Source of the DNA: Streptomyces sp. V2I9
Lineage (GTDB): Bacteria; Actinomycetota; Actinomycetes; Streptomycetales; Streptomycetaceae
DNA: 64,000 nt
Reading direction: 5' to 3'
Assembly: GCF_030817475.1 (NCBI RefSeq)
Contig: NZ_JAUSZJ010000002.1
Location: 952,501-1,016,500 of the forward strand
A model generated the notes under the pieces. That model ran no database searches, had not been told where the DNA came from, and saw only the letters and a program-made list of their open reading frames with translations. Positions 38,257-45,976 of the stretch are shown one piece after another; the stretch's first letter is position 1, and each line of letters opens with the position of its first letter. Position numbers and translations under genes: made by a program.

Positions 38257-38356
38257 ACGCAGTTCCCGCCTGAGGATCTTCCCACTCGCCGCCCTCAACA
38301 GCTCGGCCAGGATCTCCACCTCGCGCGCGTACCCGTACCCGGTGAGCCGTTCCCGG
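38257..38356 (-). pseudogene. relic of an AMP-forming acyl-CoA synthetase (3' end)
   Basis: Read leftward, the non-coding gap between the SDR and TetR genes translates to RERLTGYGYAREVEIL followed by AELLRAASGKILRREL. That is the last segment of adenylate-forming acyl-CoA synthetases, including the A10 motif SGK with its catalytic Lys. Nothing of the upstream 450 or so residues remains; the match fades at about 38356 and the frame has no proper start. I read it as the scar of a deleted ligase gene that once sat between SDR and TetR in the same orientation. Alternative: chance similarity, unlikely over about 33 residues. Confidence 0.6.
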
Positions 38357-38442
38357 CCGTACGCGCCCGGCTCACCGGGCTCCCGCGGACGAGCCCGGCG
38401 GCGGGCCCACGGGAGGGACGGCACCGGCCCCGGTCCGGGGCC

Positions 38443-38484
38443 GGTGGCGGTGGCGGTGGCGGTGGCGGTGGCGGTGGCGGTGGC
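38443..38484. repeat. hexanucleotide tandem repeat (GGTGGC)7
   Basis: Seven perfect copies of GGTGGC in the 359-base SDR-TetR gap (38196-38554), just outside the synthetase relic. Such arrays change length by slippage and can mark deletion end points. No gene crosses it. Confidence 0.9.
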
Positions 38485-38554
38485 GGGAGGGACGGCCCGG
38501 TCCGGGGTCGGTGGGCCGGTGGGCCGGTGGGTCGGGCTCAGGAGAGCGGGCCGC

Positions 38555-39325
38555 TCATGCGCCGCTCGCCTCCCACTTCTGCTGGAGCTTGTTCATGTTG
38601 CCCATCCACCGGTCGGGATCGGCGGCGCGCGCCTGGTAGTAGCCGGCCACCTCGGGGTGCGGCAGGACCAGGAAGCGCTCCGCGTCCATCGCGTCGAACA
38701 GGGCGTCGGCGACCGCCTCCGGCTCGATCGCGCCGGGGGCGAGGACCAGCTCGCCCGCCGAGCCGGCGGCGGTGAGCATGTCGGTGCGCACGCCCTGCGG
38801 ACAGATCGCGTGGACCTTGATCCCCCGGTGACGGTAGGTGAGCGAGAGCCATTCCGCGAAGGCCACCGCACCGTGCTTGGTGACGCTGTACGGGGCCGCG
38901 CCGATCATCGTCAGCAGCCCGGCGGCGGAGGCGGTGGTGACGAACCGGCCGCCGCCGCGCTCCAGCCAGTCCGGCAGGAGGGCCCTGGCCGCGCGGACGT
39001 GGGCCATCACGTTGACGTCCCAGGCCGCGGCCCAGACCTCCTCGTCCGCGAACACGTCGCCGGGCGAGGCCAGACCCGCGTTGGCACAGTAGACGTCCAC
39101 CGTGCCGTCCAGCGCCTCACGGGCCGCGTCCAGGATGCCCGAGGCGTCCCCGGCCACGGCGAAACCGCCGATCTCCCGCGCGAGCGGCTCGATCCGCGCG
39201 GGGTCCAGGTCGTTGACGACGACCCGCGCTCCCCCGGCGGCGAACCTGCGCGCCAGCGCGGCCCCGATGCCGCCCCCGGCCCCTGTGACCACCACGCCGG
39301 CGCCCTGCACCGTACCCATCGCCAT
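38555..39325 (-). CDS. SDR-family oxidoreductase
   Basis: A 256-residue short-chain dehydrogenase with the cofactor loop TGAGGGIG (about 15-22), NAG in YCANAGLA (about 88), and the catalytic Ser and YSVTK (Tyr about 154, Lys about 158). The NDLD after strand 2 suggests NAD(H). It probably acts on a keto or hydroxyacyl substrate of the same pathway as the kinase/dehydrogenase pair (LvaD-like role). ATG 39325 has GGAG seven bases upstream; ATG 39319 is an alternative. The shared TetR operator lies 31-48 bases upstream of its start. Confidence 0.88.
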   Translation of the reverse strand: MAMGTVQGAGVVVTGAGGGIGAALARRFAAGGARVVVNDLDPARIEPLAREIGGFAVAGDASGILDAAREALDGTVDVYCANAGLASPGDVFADEEVWAAAWDVNVMAHVRAARALLPDWLERGGGRFVTTASAAGLLTMIGAAPYSVTKHGAVAFAEWLSLTYRHRGIKVHAICPQGVRTDMLTAAGSAGELVLAPGAIEPEAVADALFDAMDAERFLVLPHPEVAGYYQARAADPDRWMGNMNKLQQKWEASGA

Positions 39326-39355
39326 CCCGCCTCTCCCGTCCGACTGCACCGGCAG

Positions 39356-39373
39356 ACTAACCAGTCGGTATGT
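39356..39373. promoter_or_regulatory. TetR-type operator, site B (CATACCGACTGGT core)
   Basis: On the minus strand this reads ACATACCGACTGGTTAGT, sharing 13 consecutive bases with site A at 33431. It is in the promoter region of the SDR gene. The rest of the 324-base gap 39326-39649 is GC-rich; TAGCGT at 39604-39609 may be the -10 of the following NamZ-type gene. Confidence 0.65.
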
Positions 39374-39649
39374 GATCCGGGAAGGGTTCGTGCGGCCACG
39401 GGAGGAGCGGCCCGTTCCGGAAGGCACGGCGCGTCCCGGAACGGAAGGGCGGGCGTGTCCCGGCGCCGGAGCCGTGAGGTGTCCCGTGACAGGGGGGCGT
39501 ACGCCGTCCGTGTCGAGGGCGCGTGCCGTCGGGCGCCGCCGCACACGGGCCTCCGTGGGCAATCCGTGCGGTCCGGGTCGTTCCGCGCGGCCCCGGCCCG
39601 CGCTAGCGTGCGGGGCCATGACAGTCGGCGCGATCATGGAGGTAGCGGA

Positions 39650-40930
39650 ATGAGTCTGTCCCGACGTGGTGTGCTGGCCGCGGGTGGCGCGGTGGGAGCG
39701 CTCGCGGCGACGGCGGCCGGCACCGGTCCCGCCCTGGCCTCGCCCGGCCGCGGCAGCGGGTCCGGGCACGGGCGCGGCCGGGTGCGTACCGGCTTCGACC
39801 GACTGGCGGCCGACGGCTACCGGATGCTGCGGGGCCAGAAGGTGGGGATCGTCACCAACCCGACCGGGGTCACCGCCGACGTCCGGCACGTCGTGGACGT
39901 CATGCACCCCGACGCGCGGGTGGACCTGACCGCCGTGTTCGGTCCCGAGCACGGCTTCCGGGGCACCGCGCAGGCGGGTGGTTCCGAGGGGCGCCACGAC
40001 GACCCGGCGACCGGGCTGCCCGTCTACGACACGTACCTCAAGAGCGGCCAGGACCTCGCGGACGTCTTCACCGCGTCGGGCGTGGACACGGTTCTCTTCG
40101 ACATCCAGGACGTCGGCGCGCGCTTCTACACGTACATCTGGACGCTCTACGACTGCATGGAGGCGGCGGCGCTCGCGGGCAAGCGCCTCGTCGTGCTGGA
40201 CCGGCCGAATCCGGTGACCGGGCGCGAGGCGCTGGGGCCGGTGCTGGACCCGGCGTTCGGCACGTTCGTCGGCCGCCGGGAGATCGCCCAGGCGCACGGG
40301 ATGACGGTGGCGGAGCTGGCGCTGTTCTTCAACGCGGAGTTCCTGCACGCGAATCCGGCGCGGCTGGAGGTGGTGACGATGTCGGGGTGGCGGCGCTCGG
40401 ACTTCTTCGACGGGACCGGGCTGCCGTGGGTGCCGCCGAGCCCGAACATGCCGACGCCGGAGACCGCCCTCGTCTACTCCGGCACCTGCCTCTTCGAGGG
40501 CACGAACCTCTCCGAGGGCCGGGGCACCACGCGCCCCTTCGAGCTGCTGGGCGCGGTGGGCGTCGACCACCGGTGGGCGGCCGCGGCGAACGCGCTGAAG
40601 CTGCCGGGGGTGGTCTTCCGGGAGGCGTACTTCGCGCCGACCTTCTCCAAGTTCGCGGGGAAGACGGTGGGCGGGGTACAGGTGCACGTCCAGGACCGGG
40701 AGGTCTTCGACCCGGTCCGCACGGGCATCGCCCTGCTGGTCACGGCGAAGCAGACGTGGAGCGGCTTCGCCTGGCGGCCGGACAACTGGATCGACAAGCT
40801 GACGGGCAACGCCCGCGTCCGCACGATGATCGACGCGGGCGCGGACACCGACGCGGTGGTACGGGCGTGGCAGCGTGACCTGTCCGCGTTCCGGGCGAAG
40901 CGGCGGACGTACCTGCGGTACGGGGGGTAG
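39650..40930 (+). CDS. DUF1343 / NamZ-type exo-N-acetylmuramidase, Tat-secreted
   Basis: A 426-residue exported protein of the DUF1343 family, in which Bacillus NamZ (GH171) was shown to release terminal MurNAc from peptidoglycan fragments. The N-terminus MSLSRRGVLAAGG is a twin-arginine signal with a cut near residue 30 (ALA-SP). The conserved stretches GIVTNPTGV, FGPEHGFRG, VFDIQDVGARFYTY (here LFDIQDVG) and FEGTNLSEGRGTTRPFE are present. It likely helps recycle cell-wall sugars. ATG 39650 has GGAGG at 39638-39642. Monocistronic. Confidence 0.87.
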   Translation: MSLSRRGVLAAGGAVGALAATAAGTGPALASPGRGSGSGHGRGRVRTGFDRLAADGYRMLRGQKVGIVTNPTGVTADVRHVVDVMHPDARVDLTAVFGPEHGFRGTAQAGGSEGRHDDPATGLPVYDTYLKSGQDLADVFTASGVDTVLFDIQDVGARFYTYIWTLYDCMEAAALAGKRLVVLDRPNPVTGREALGPVLDPAFGTFVGRREIAQAHGMTVAELALFFNAEFLHANPARLEVVTMSGWRRSDFFDGTGLPWVPPSPNMPTPETALVYSGTCLFEGTNLSEGRGTTRPFELLGAVGVDHRWAAAANALKLPGVVFREAYFAPTFSKFAGKTVGGVQVHVQDREVFDPVRTGIALLVTAKQTWSGFAWRPDNWIDKLTGNARVRTMIDAGADTDAVVRAWQRDLSAFRAKRRTYLRYGG

Positions 40931-41119
40931 CGCGGGGTCCGTGGGCGGGGCGGGGCCGACGCGTGGGTGTGGGGCAGGGCCGTCCGCCGGGGCGGGGCCG
41001 GGGACGGACCTCGGGCGGGGCCGGGGACGGCCCGCACCCCGCCCGTCGCGCCGCTCACCGTGCGAGCGGTCGGCCACTCGCCCCTCCGGGCCGGGGCGGC
41101 CGGTCGGCCCCGCAGCCGG
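40931..41119. other. GC-rich gap with an 18-bp duplication
   Basis: No gene. The sequence GGGCGGGGCCGGGGACGG occurs twice about 23 bases apart near 40990-41030, and the region can form GC hairpins between the convergent NamZ-type and GNAT genes. Probably serves as terminator for both. Confidence 0.5.
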
Positions 41120-41602
41120 TCAGCCGGTCAGGTCCAGGTCGCCGAGGGCTTCGCCGTCGTCGGTGAGGCCGCGCTTGCGGTAGCCGAGCCGGAGGTAGAA
41201 CTCCTCCGGGCCGCCCTCGCCGAGGTGCCAGGTCACGGTCGAGACCGTTGCCCCGCGCCGCCGGATCTCCTCGTTCACCGCACCCACCGCGAACCGGCCG
41301 TACCCCCGGCCCTGCTCCCCGGCGGCGACGGCGAGCCGCCACAGCCCGGAGCGGGGCGGGGCGTCCGGCACCCCCGCGTCGAAGTCGAACCGCACGCCGA
41401 AGAAGGCCATCACGAAGCCCACGACACGGTCGCCGTCACGGATCAGCCGGGGCCAGGCGGTGTCGGGATGCACATATGCCTCGGCCAGCGACTGGGCGAC
41501 CGGCGCGACGAACTTCCGCTGCTCGGGCGCCACTTCCAGCCGACAGGCTTCGAGCACGGTGTCGGGAGTGAGGGCTTCGAGGCGGAGGGATGCGGGTGCC
41601 AT
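41120..41602 (-). CDS. GNAT-family N-acetyltransferase
   Basis: A 160-residue acetyltransferase resembling the SpeG/diamine acetyltransferase-like branch. The acetyl-CoA loop appears as AAGEQGRGYGRFAVGAV (about 101-117), followed by TWHLGEGGPEEFYLRLGYRKRG. Substrate unknown. ATG 41602 begins MAPASLRLEAL; ATG 41620 is an alternative with a poorly spaced GGAG upstream. Confidence 0.82.
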   Translation of the reverse strand: MAPASLRLEALTPDTVLEACRLEVAPEQRKFVAPVAQSLAEAYVHPDTAWPRLIRDGDRVVGFVMAFFGVRFDFDAGVPDAPPRSGLWRLAVAAGEQGRGYGRFAVGAVNEEIRRRGATVSTVTWHLGEGGPEEFYLRLGYRKRGLTDDGEALGDLDLTG

Positions 41603-41904
41603 GGGGTCACACAACCTCATCGACCGGCGATTTCTCCACCGAATTCCCTGGTCGGCGGGCAGACACGACCGGCCGGGCCGCTCCGGAGCCCACGCGGAGA
41701 ACCGGCGGCGGGCGACGCGGCGCACGCCTCGCGCCCCCGTCGTGCGCCGTTCCGCTTCCGCCCGTGGCACTTCGTCCCCCATGGGCCGTCTCCCATGGGG
41801 AGTCTCGGCCAATGGACGGATTTCATCTTTCGATGGAGCCGAAACGGGCAGGCGTACGTCCATTCCTTGACGTCCAAGGGACGAGCGACGGAGGTGGCGG
41901 TGTC
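41603..41904. other. intergenic region with CCATGG inverted repeat
   Basis: The 302 bases between divergent genes contain an imperfect inverted repeat TCCCCCATGGG (41775-41785) and CCCATGGGGA (41792-41801), a possible operator or hairpin for the rightward gene. Otherwise GC-rich with no ORF that I can support. Confidence 0.4.
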
Positions 41905-42519
41905 ATGGCCGGTTTCCGGAGTCTTGCGAGACAGGTCCGCGATCCGCTGGGCGACCTGGCCCTGCGGCGGTACTCGCTGCGCAAGTGTTTGGAGAGGTTC
42001 GCCCCGTACGGGCACCGGGCGACCTGGGACCATCTGTGCGCCCGGCACGGGATCGATCCCGAGGACCGGGCCCCCGATCCGGCGCGCCTGATGCGCGCAC
42101 TGGACGAACTGGAGGAGGCACGGGCCGTCTGGCTCGCGTACGAGGCGCGTTTCGCCGAGCGGCGGCGGCGCGAGAAGCACGCGGGGCGGCGACGGCCCGG
42201 CGCGTTCGACGACTGGCACCGCCGCACCCGGGGCGGCCACGGGGTGGCCCGCTGCACCGACCCGGAGGTCCATCCCACCGAACCGCTCGGCGAGGTCCTG
42301 CGCCGGCTGATCGCGGCCCTCGGTACGGACCCCGGCTCCGCCTGCCCCGTCTGCGCGGGGACCGGCATCGAGTGGCGGCAGGAGCGCGGCGAGGACCCGT
42401 GGGCGGGCCCGGTGTGCACGGGCTGCGGGATCGCGGTGCCACGGCCCGCCCTGACCGACCGCACGCTGGCCAGGGCCCGGCTGCCCCGGCACCGGAGGCA
42501 GGCGGCCGCGGCGGCGTGA
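41905..42519 (+). CDS. hypothetical protein with C-terminal zinc ribbon
   Basis: A 204-residue basic protein not recognised as a named family. The first 110 residues look helical and Arg-rich (RYSLRKCLERFAPYGHRATWDHLCARHG); the last third has CPVC-x3-G followed about 23 residues later by CTGCG, a four-cysteine zinc ribbon (about 152-183). A DNA- or RNA-contact role is possible but only inferred. ATG 41905 has GGAGG at 41890. It converges with soxR, 54 bases between stops. Confidence 0.7.
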   Translation: MAGFRSLARQVRDPLGDLALRRYSLRKCLERFAPYGHRATWDHLCARHGIDPEDRAPDPARLMRALDELEEARAVWLAYEARFAERRRREKHAGRRRPGAFDDWHRRTRGGHGVARCTDPEVHPTEPLGEVLRRLIAALGTDPGSACPVCAGTGIEWRQERGEDPWAGPVCTGCGIAVPRPALTDRTLARARLPRHRRQAAAAA

Positions 42520-42573
42520 GTCGCCGCGGCGCCGTCTCCGTCCGGGGAACCGCACGGGGAGCCGTCCGGGGAG

Positions 42574-43050
42574 TTACGGCAGCTCGGGCGGTCGCTTGGG
42601 CTCGGGCATCAGCCGGGAGCCGGTGATCTTCTCGCCGTTGATGTCGTCGGGGTTGGAGAGCACGCAGGTCTCCAGCGACAGGCAGCCGCAGCCGATGCAG
42701 TCGGTCAGATGGTCGCGCAGCCGGTGCAACTGCGTGATCCGCTCGTCCAGTTCACCGCGCCAGACCGCGGAGAGGCGGGCCCAGTCCTCACGGTTGGGCG
42801 TGCGTTCCTCGGGCAGTTCGGCGAGCGCTTCGCGGATCGTGGCCAGCGGAATGCCGACGCGCTGGGCCGCCCGGACGAAGGCGACCCGGCGCAGTGCGTC
42901 ACGCGAGTAACGGCGCTGGTTGCCGCTGGTGCGGGTGGAGCTGATCAGGCCCTTGGACTCGTAGAAGTGCAGGGCGGAGACGGCGGCGCCGCTGCGCGCC
43001 GCGAGCTGGCCGACCGAGAGTTCATGGAGTGACTGCGGGATCTGTGGCAC
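42574..43050 (-). CDS. soxR: redox-sensing regulator SoxR
   Basis: A 158-residue MerR-family activator with an N-terminal winged helix (about 11-80) and the [2Fe-2S] cluster motif CX2CXCX5C complete at C118, C121, C123 and C129. In Streptomyces SoxR responds to redox-active secondary metabolites such as actinorhodin rather than to superoxide alone. I did not find a classical SoxR box beside it, so its targets lie elsewhere. Divergent from the MaoC-type gene. Confidence 0.93.
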   Translation of the reverse strand: MPQIPQSLHELSVGQLAARSGAAVSALHFYESKGLISSTRTSGNQRRYSRDALRRVAFVRAAQRVGIPLATIREALAELPEERTPNREDWARLSAVWRGELDERITQLHRLRDHLTDCIGCGCLSLETCVLSNPDDINGEKITGSRLMPEPKRPPELP

Positions 43051-43073
43051 GCCGCAAACCTACTGCCTCGTCG

Positions 43074-43103
43074 TTGACAAGGAACGCGCCGCACGACGAT
43101 GCT
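43074..43103 (+). promoter_or_regulatory. probable promoter of the MaoC-type gene
   Basis: Perfect -35 TTGACA (43074-43079), 18-base spacer, then GATGCT (43098-43103). The operator at 43102-43117 begins inside the -10, which fits direct repression. Confidence 0.6.
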
Positions 43104-43117
43104 GAGCAAGCGCTTAG
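43102..43117. promoter_or_regulatory. TetR operator, copy 1 (CTGAGCAAGCGCTTAG)
   Basis: Sixteen-base sequence with the core AGCAAGCGCTTAG, similar to the KstR2-type consensus ANCAAGNNCTTGNT. The same 16 bases recur at 44297-44312 upstream of the neighbouring TetR gene, a strong sign that this TetR regulates both the MaoC-type gene and itself. Confidence 0.75.
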
Positions 43118-43164
43118 ACATCGCGCCGGATGGTGCGCCGAGCCGGAAGGCAGGAACCGGGAAC

Positions 43165-43626
43165 ATGGCAGAACCGAGGATCTTCACGTCCGCGCAGGAG
43201 CTGCGGGACGGGGTGGGCGAGCAGTTGGGGTACAGCGACTGGCTGGAGATCGGGCAGGAGAGGATCGACGGCTTCGCCGAGGCGACCGGCGACCACCAGT
43301 GGATCCACGTGGACCCGGAGCGGGCGAAGGACGGTCCGTTCGGCACGACCATCGCGCACGGCTATCTGACCCTCTCGCTGCTGCCCGCGCTGGTCCCGCA
43401 GGTGATGCGGGTCGAGGGCGTGAAGATGGGCATCAACTACGGGACCAACAAGGTCCGTTTCCCCTCGACCGTGCCGGTCGGCTCCCGGCTGCGGGCCACG
43501 GCGGTGCTCCGCGAGGTCGCGGAGACGGGCGGCGGCGTGCAGGTCACGGCGGTCGTCACCGTCGAGCGCGAGGGCGGCGAGAAGCCCGCCTGCGTCGCCG
43601 AGTCGGTGTCCCGCTACTACTTCTGA
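43165..43626 (+). CDS. MaoC-family (R)-enoyl-CoA hydratase
   Basis: A 153-residue hotdog-fold hydratase. The hydratase-2 motif is present as FAEATGDHQWIHVDPERA (about 34-51) with catalytic Asp and His, then the FGTTIAHGYLTLSLLP helix. It adds water to 2-enoyl-CoA in fatty acid or related degradation. ATG 43165 has GGAAGG and AGGA upstream. It overlaps the TetR gene tail-to-tail by ten bases. Confidence 0.9.
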   Translation: MAEPRIFTSAQELRDGVGEQLGYSDWLEIGQERIDGFAEATGDHQWIHVDPERAKDGPFGTTIAHGYLTLSLLPALVPQVMRVEGVKMGINYGTNKVRFPSTVPVGSRLRATAVLREVAETGGGVQVTAVVTVEREGGEKPACVAESVSRYYF

Positions 43627-44249
43627 ACCGTCCGGGCCCCGACCATCCGCAGGACGAGGCCGGCGTAGAGTTCGCCGACCTCGTCGGGCGTACGGCTGCC
43701 CTGGCCGTTGAACCAGCGGGCGACGTCGATGCAGAGGGACAGCACCGCGAGCGTGGTGCCCGGCACGTCGGGGACGTCGAACTCCCCGTCCCGCACGCCT
43801 TCGCCGATGATCCGCCGGACCACGGCGTCGCTCCTGCGCCGCAGGGCGACGATCTCGGTGCGGTGCTCCTCGCCCAGCGCGTCGAGCTCGTACTGGACCA
43901 CCCGCGCGGTGGTGTGCCGCTCCGCGTGCCAGCGGACGAAGGATCGGACGGTCCCGGCGAGCCGCTCGGCGGCCGTGCCCTCCCGGTCCGCCTCGGCCTC
44001 CAGGAGGGACAGCGCCCGCTCGTGGCCGAGCTTGCTGATCCGGTGGAGCAGCTCTTCCTTCGTCTTGTAGTGGATGTAGAGGGCGGCGGGGCTCATCCCG
44101 GCCCGGCCGGCGATGTCACGGGTGGTGGTGGCGTGGTACCCGCGCTCGGCGAAGGCGTCCACGGCGGCGACGAGGAGCCGCCTGGCCGCCTCGGGAGTGA
44201 CCTCGCCCCACGGCGCGTCCTCACCGTTCGTCTCCTCCGCCGCACACAT
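43617..44249 (-). CDS. TetR-family regulator (MaoC neighbour)
   Basis: A 210-residue repressor with an N-terminal helix-turn-helix (about 18-64; TTTRDIAGRAGMSPAALYIHYKTKEELL) and a TetR C-terminal ligand domain like those of acyl-CoA-responsive regulators. Convergent with and overlapping the MaoC-type gene. The exact 16-bp repeat in front of both genes indicates autoregulation and control of the hydratase. Confidence 0.87.
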   Translation of the reverse strand: MCAAEETNGEDAPWGEVTPEAARRLLVAAVDAFAERGYHATTTRDIAGRAGMSPAALYIHYKTKEELLHRISKLGHERALSLLEAEADREGTAAERLAGTVRSFVRWHAERHTTARVVQYELDALGEEHRTEIVALRRRSDAVVRRIIGEGVRDGEFDVPDVPGTTLAVLSLCIDVARWFNGQGSRTPDEVGELYAGLVLRMVGARTVQK

Positions 44250-44296
44250 CGCCCGGGACCCCTCTCCGTCAACAGGACGAACACCATACCCCGAAC

Positions 44297-44312
44297 CTGA
44301 GCAAGCGCTTAG
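44297..44312. promoter_or_regulatory. TetR operator, copy 2 (CTGAGCAAGCGCTTAG)
   Basis: Exact copy of the site at 43102, located 48-63 bases upstream of the TetR start and 22 bases beyond the stop of the YiaA-type gene. Confidence 0.75.
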
Positions 44313-44334
44313 GGTCGGTCCGCGCTCCTGCGGC

Positions 44335-44625
44335 TCAGAGCTTCTGGAAGGGGTCGTGGTCGGCGAGGATCTTCTCCAGCCGGGCCTGGTCGACCCGGTT
44401 GACGAGCTGCCCGGCCTCCTGGCGGTCCCTGATCACCTTGGCGAGCGTGAAGCAGGACGTGACCAGATAGAGCACGCCGATGGCGAGGAAGCCGCGCACC
44501 CAGGCGTCGGCGTCGAGGAAGAAGATACCGAGGGCCACCGCGCCGCTCGCCACCATGAAGGAGGCGACGGCCTGGCCGTAGAAGGCGGCGGTGCTCTGCT
44601 GCTTGACGGATGTCGTGTCGCTCAT
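44335..44625 (-). CDS. YiaA/YiaB-type two-helix membrane protein
   Basis: A 96-residue membrane protein with paired hydrophobic helices (about 15-35 and 42-62; FYGQAVASFMVASGAVALG and WVRGFLAIGVLYLVTSCFTLAKVIRD segments) matching the YiaAB domain. Function unknown. ATG 44625 begins MSDTTSVKQQ. Transcribed toward the TetR gene, so read-through could add to TetR expression. Confidence 0.82.
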   Translation of the reverse strand: MSDTTSVKQQSTAAFYGQAVASFMVASGAVALGIFFLDADAWVRGFLAIGVLYLVTSCFTLAKVIRDRQEAGQLVNRVDQARLEKILADHDPFQKL

Positions 44626-44734
44626 GGACCGAGCATCCCGCCGACGTGGCGCACGCCACATCCGCACCCCTACTCAGACCGGCTACTCAGACACCCGTAC
44701 GAGCCGGAGTCCGGCCCGGGCCGGGAGACGGAGA

Positions 44735-45886
44735 TCAGAAGGCCGAGACGCCGGTCAGCGCGCGGCCGATGATCAGCTTCTGGATCTGACTGGTGCCCTC
44801 GTAGAGCGTCATCACGCGGGCGTCCCGCAGCAGCTTGCCGACCGGGTACTCGTCGATGTAGCCGTAGCCGCCGAAGACCTGGAGGGCGTTGTTGGCGCAG
44901 CGGACGGCGGCCTCGGAGGCGTACAGCTTGGCCTTGGAGGCGGCCGTGGCGAACTCCTGGCCCCGGTCGATCAGATCGGCGACCCGCCAGGTCAGCAGCC
45001 GGGCGGCGTCCACGTCCACGGCGATGTCGCTGAGCAGTTCCTGGACGAGCTGGTGGGCGGCGATGGACTTGCCGAACTGCTCGCGCTCACCGGCGTACCG
45101 CACGGCCGCGTCCAGGGCCGCCTGCGCGATGCCCACGCAGCCCGCCGCGACCGACATCCGCCCCTTGGCGAGGGCGGACATGGCGACGGAGAAGCCCTTC
45201 CCCTCGGGGCCCAGGAGGGCGGACGCGGGTATCCGGACGTCCTGGAGGACCAGTTCGGCGGTGGCCTGGCCGCGCAGGCCGAGCTTGCCGTGGATGGTGC
45301 GGCGGGTGAGGCCGGGGGTGTCGGCGGGGACGAGGAAGGCGGAGACGCCCCGGTGGCCGGGGGCGTCCCCCGTACGCGCGAAGAGCAGGACGACATCGGC
45401 CCAGGTGCCGTTGGTGATGAACGTCTTGGTGCCGTTGACCACGTAGTCACCGCCGTCGCGGACGGCCCTGGTGGCGAGGTTCCCGGCGTCCGAACCGGTG
45501 CCGGGCTCGGTGAGGCCGAAGCAGCCGATCGCCTCGCCGGCCGTCAGCGCGGGCAGCCACGACCGCTTCTGCTCCTCGCTCCCCCAGGCCGCGACGGTCT
45601 TGGCGACCAGCCCGAGGGACACCGAGACGATGCCGCGCACCGAGGAGTCGCCGCGCCCCAGCTCCTCGGTGACCAGGCAGTAGGACAGGTGGTCCCCGCC
45701 GGAGCCGCCGTACTCCTCGGGGATCGTCAGGCCGAGGAAGCCGACGTCGCCGAGCTTCCTCACGATCGACCTGTCGACATTCTCGGCCCGGTCCCACGCG
45801 ACGACGTGCGGGGCGACCTCGCGGGCGACGAAGTCCTCGGCCAGCTTCCGGACGGCTTCCTGTTCCTCGTCGAGCGTCAGGTCCAT
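44735..45886 (-). CDS. acyl-CoA dehydrogenase
   Basis: A 383-residue flavoenzyme of beta-oxidation or branched-chain acyl-CoA breakdown. FAD and substrate signatures are GCFGLTEPGTGSDAGN (about 121-136) and the C-terminal catalytic segment YEGTSQIQKLIIGR with Glu about 363, the position used by short/medium-chain enzymes. Divergent from a TetR gene with a 90-base shared promoter region that contains a 15-bp palindrome. Confidence 0.92.
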   Translation of the reverse strand: MDLTLDEEQEAVRKLAEDFVAREVAPHVVAWDRAENVDRSIVRKLGDVGFLGLTIPEEYGGSGGDHLSYCLVTEELGRGDSSVRGIVSVSLGLVAKTVAAWGSEEQKRSWLPALTAGEAIGCFGLTEPGTGSDAGNLATRAVRDGGDYVVNGTKTFITNGTWADVVLLFARTGDAPGHRGVSAFLVPADTPGLTRRTIHGKLGLRGQATAELVLQDVRIPASALLGPEGKGFSVAMSALAKGRMSVAAGCVGIAQAALDAAVRYAGEREQFGKSIAAHQLVQELLSDIAVDVDAARLLTWRVADLIDRGQEFATAASKAKLYASEAAVRCANNALQVFGGYGYIDEYPVGKLLRDARVMTLYEGTSQIQKLIIGRALTGVSAF

Positions 45887-45931
45887 CGTGCGCCACCCAC
45901 TGCCTCTCCCCGGACGCCGCCCGGCACGTTA

Positions 45932-45946
45932 ATTAGCACTGCTAGT
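45932..45946. promoter_or_regulatory. TetR palindromic operator, site 1 (ATTAGCACTGCTAGT)
   Basis: Fifteen-base near-perfect palindrome with core TAGCA-C-TGCTA between the acyl-CoA dehydrogenase and TetR starts, overlapping the -35 region of the TetR promoter. Matches site 2 at 50490 under the consensus ANTAGCRCYGNTAGT. Confidence 0.7.
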
Positions 45947-45963
45947 TTCTGGTTCGCAGGCCC

Positions 45964-45969
45964 TACTAT
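45964..45969 (+). promoter_or_regulatory. -10 box of a leaderless TetR transcript
   Basis: TACTAT ends seven bases before ATG 45977, the distance expected when transcription starts at the A of the start codon. No ribosome site is present. Confidence 0.55.
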
Positions 45970-45976
45970 GAGCCGC

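Noticed and set aside
43051..43164. SoxR box controlling the maoC-type gene
   Set aside because: The palindrome there is the TetR-type 16-mer, duplicated beside the TetR gene, and does not resemble a SoxR box.
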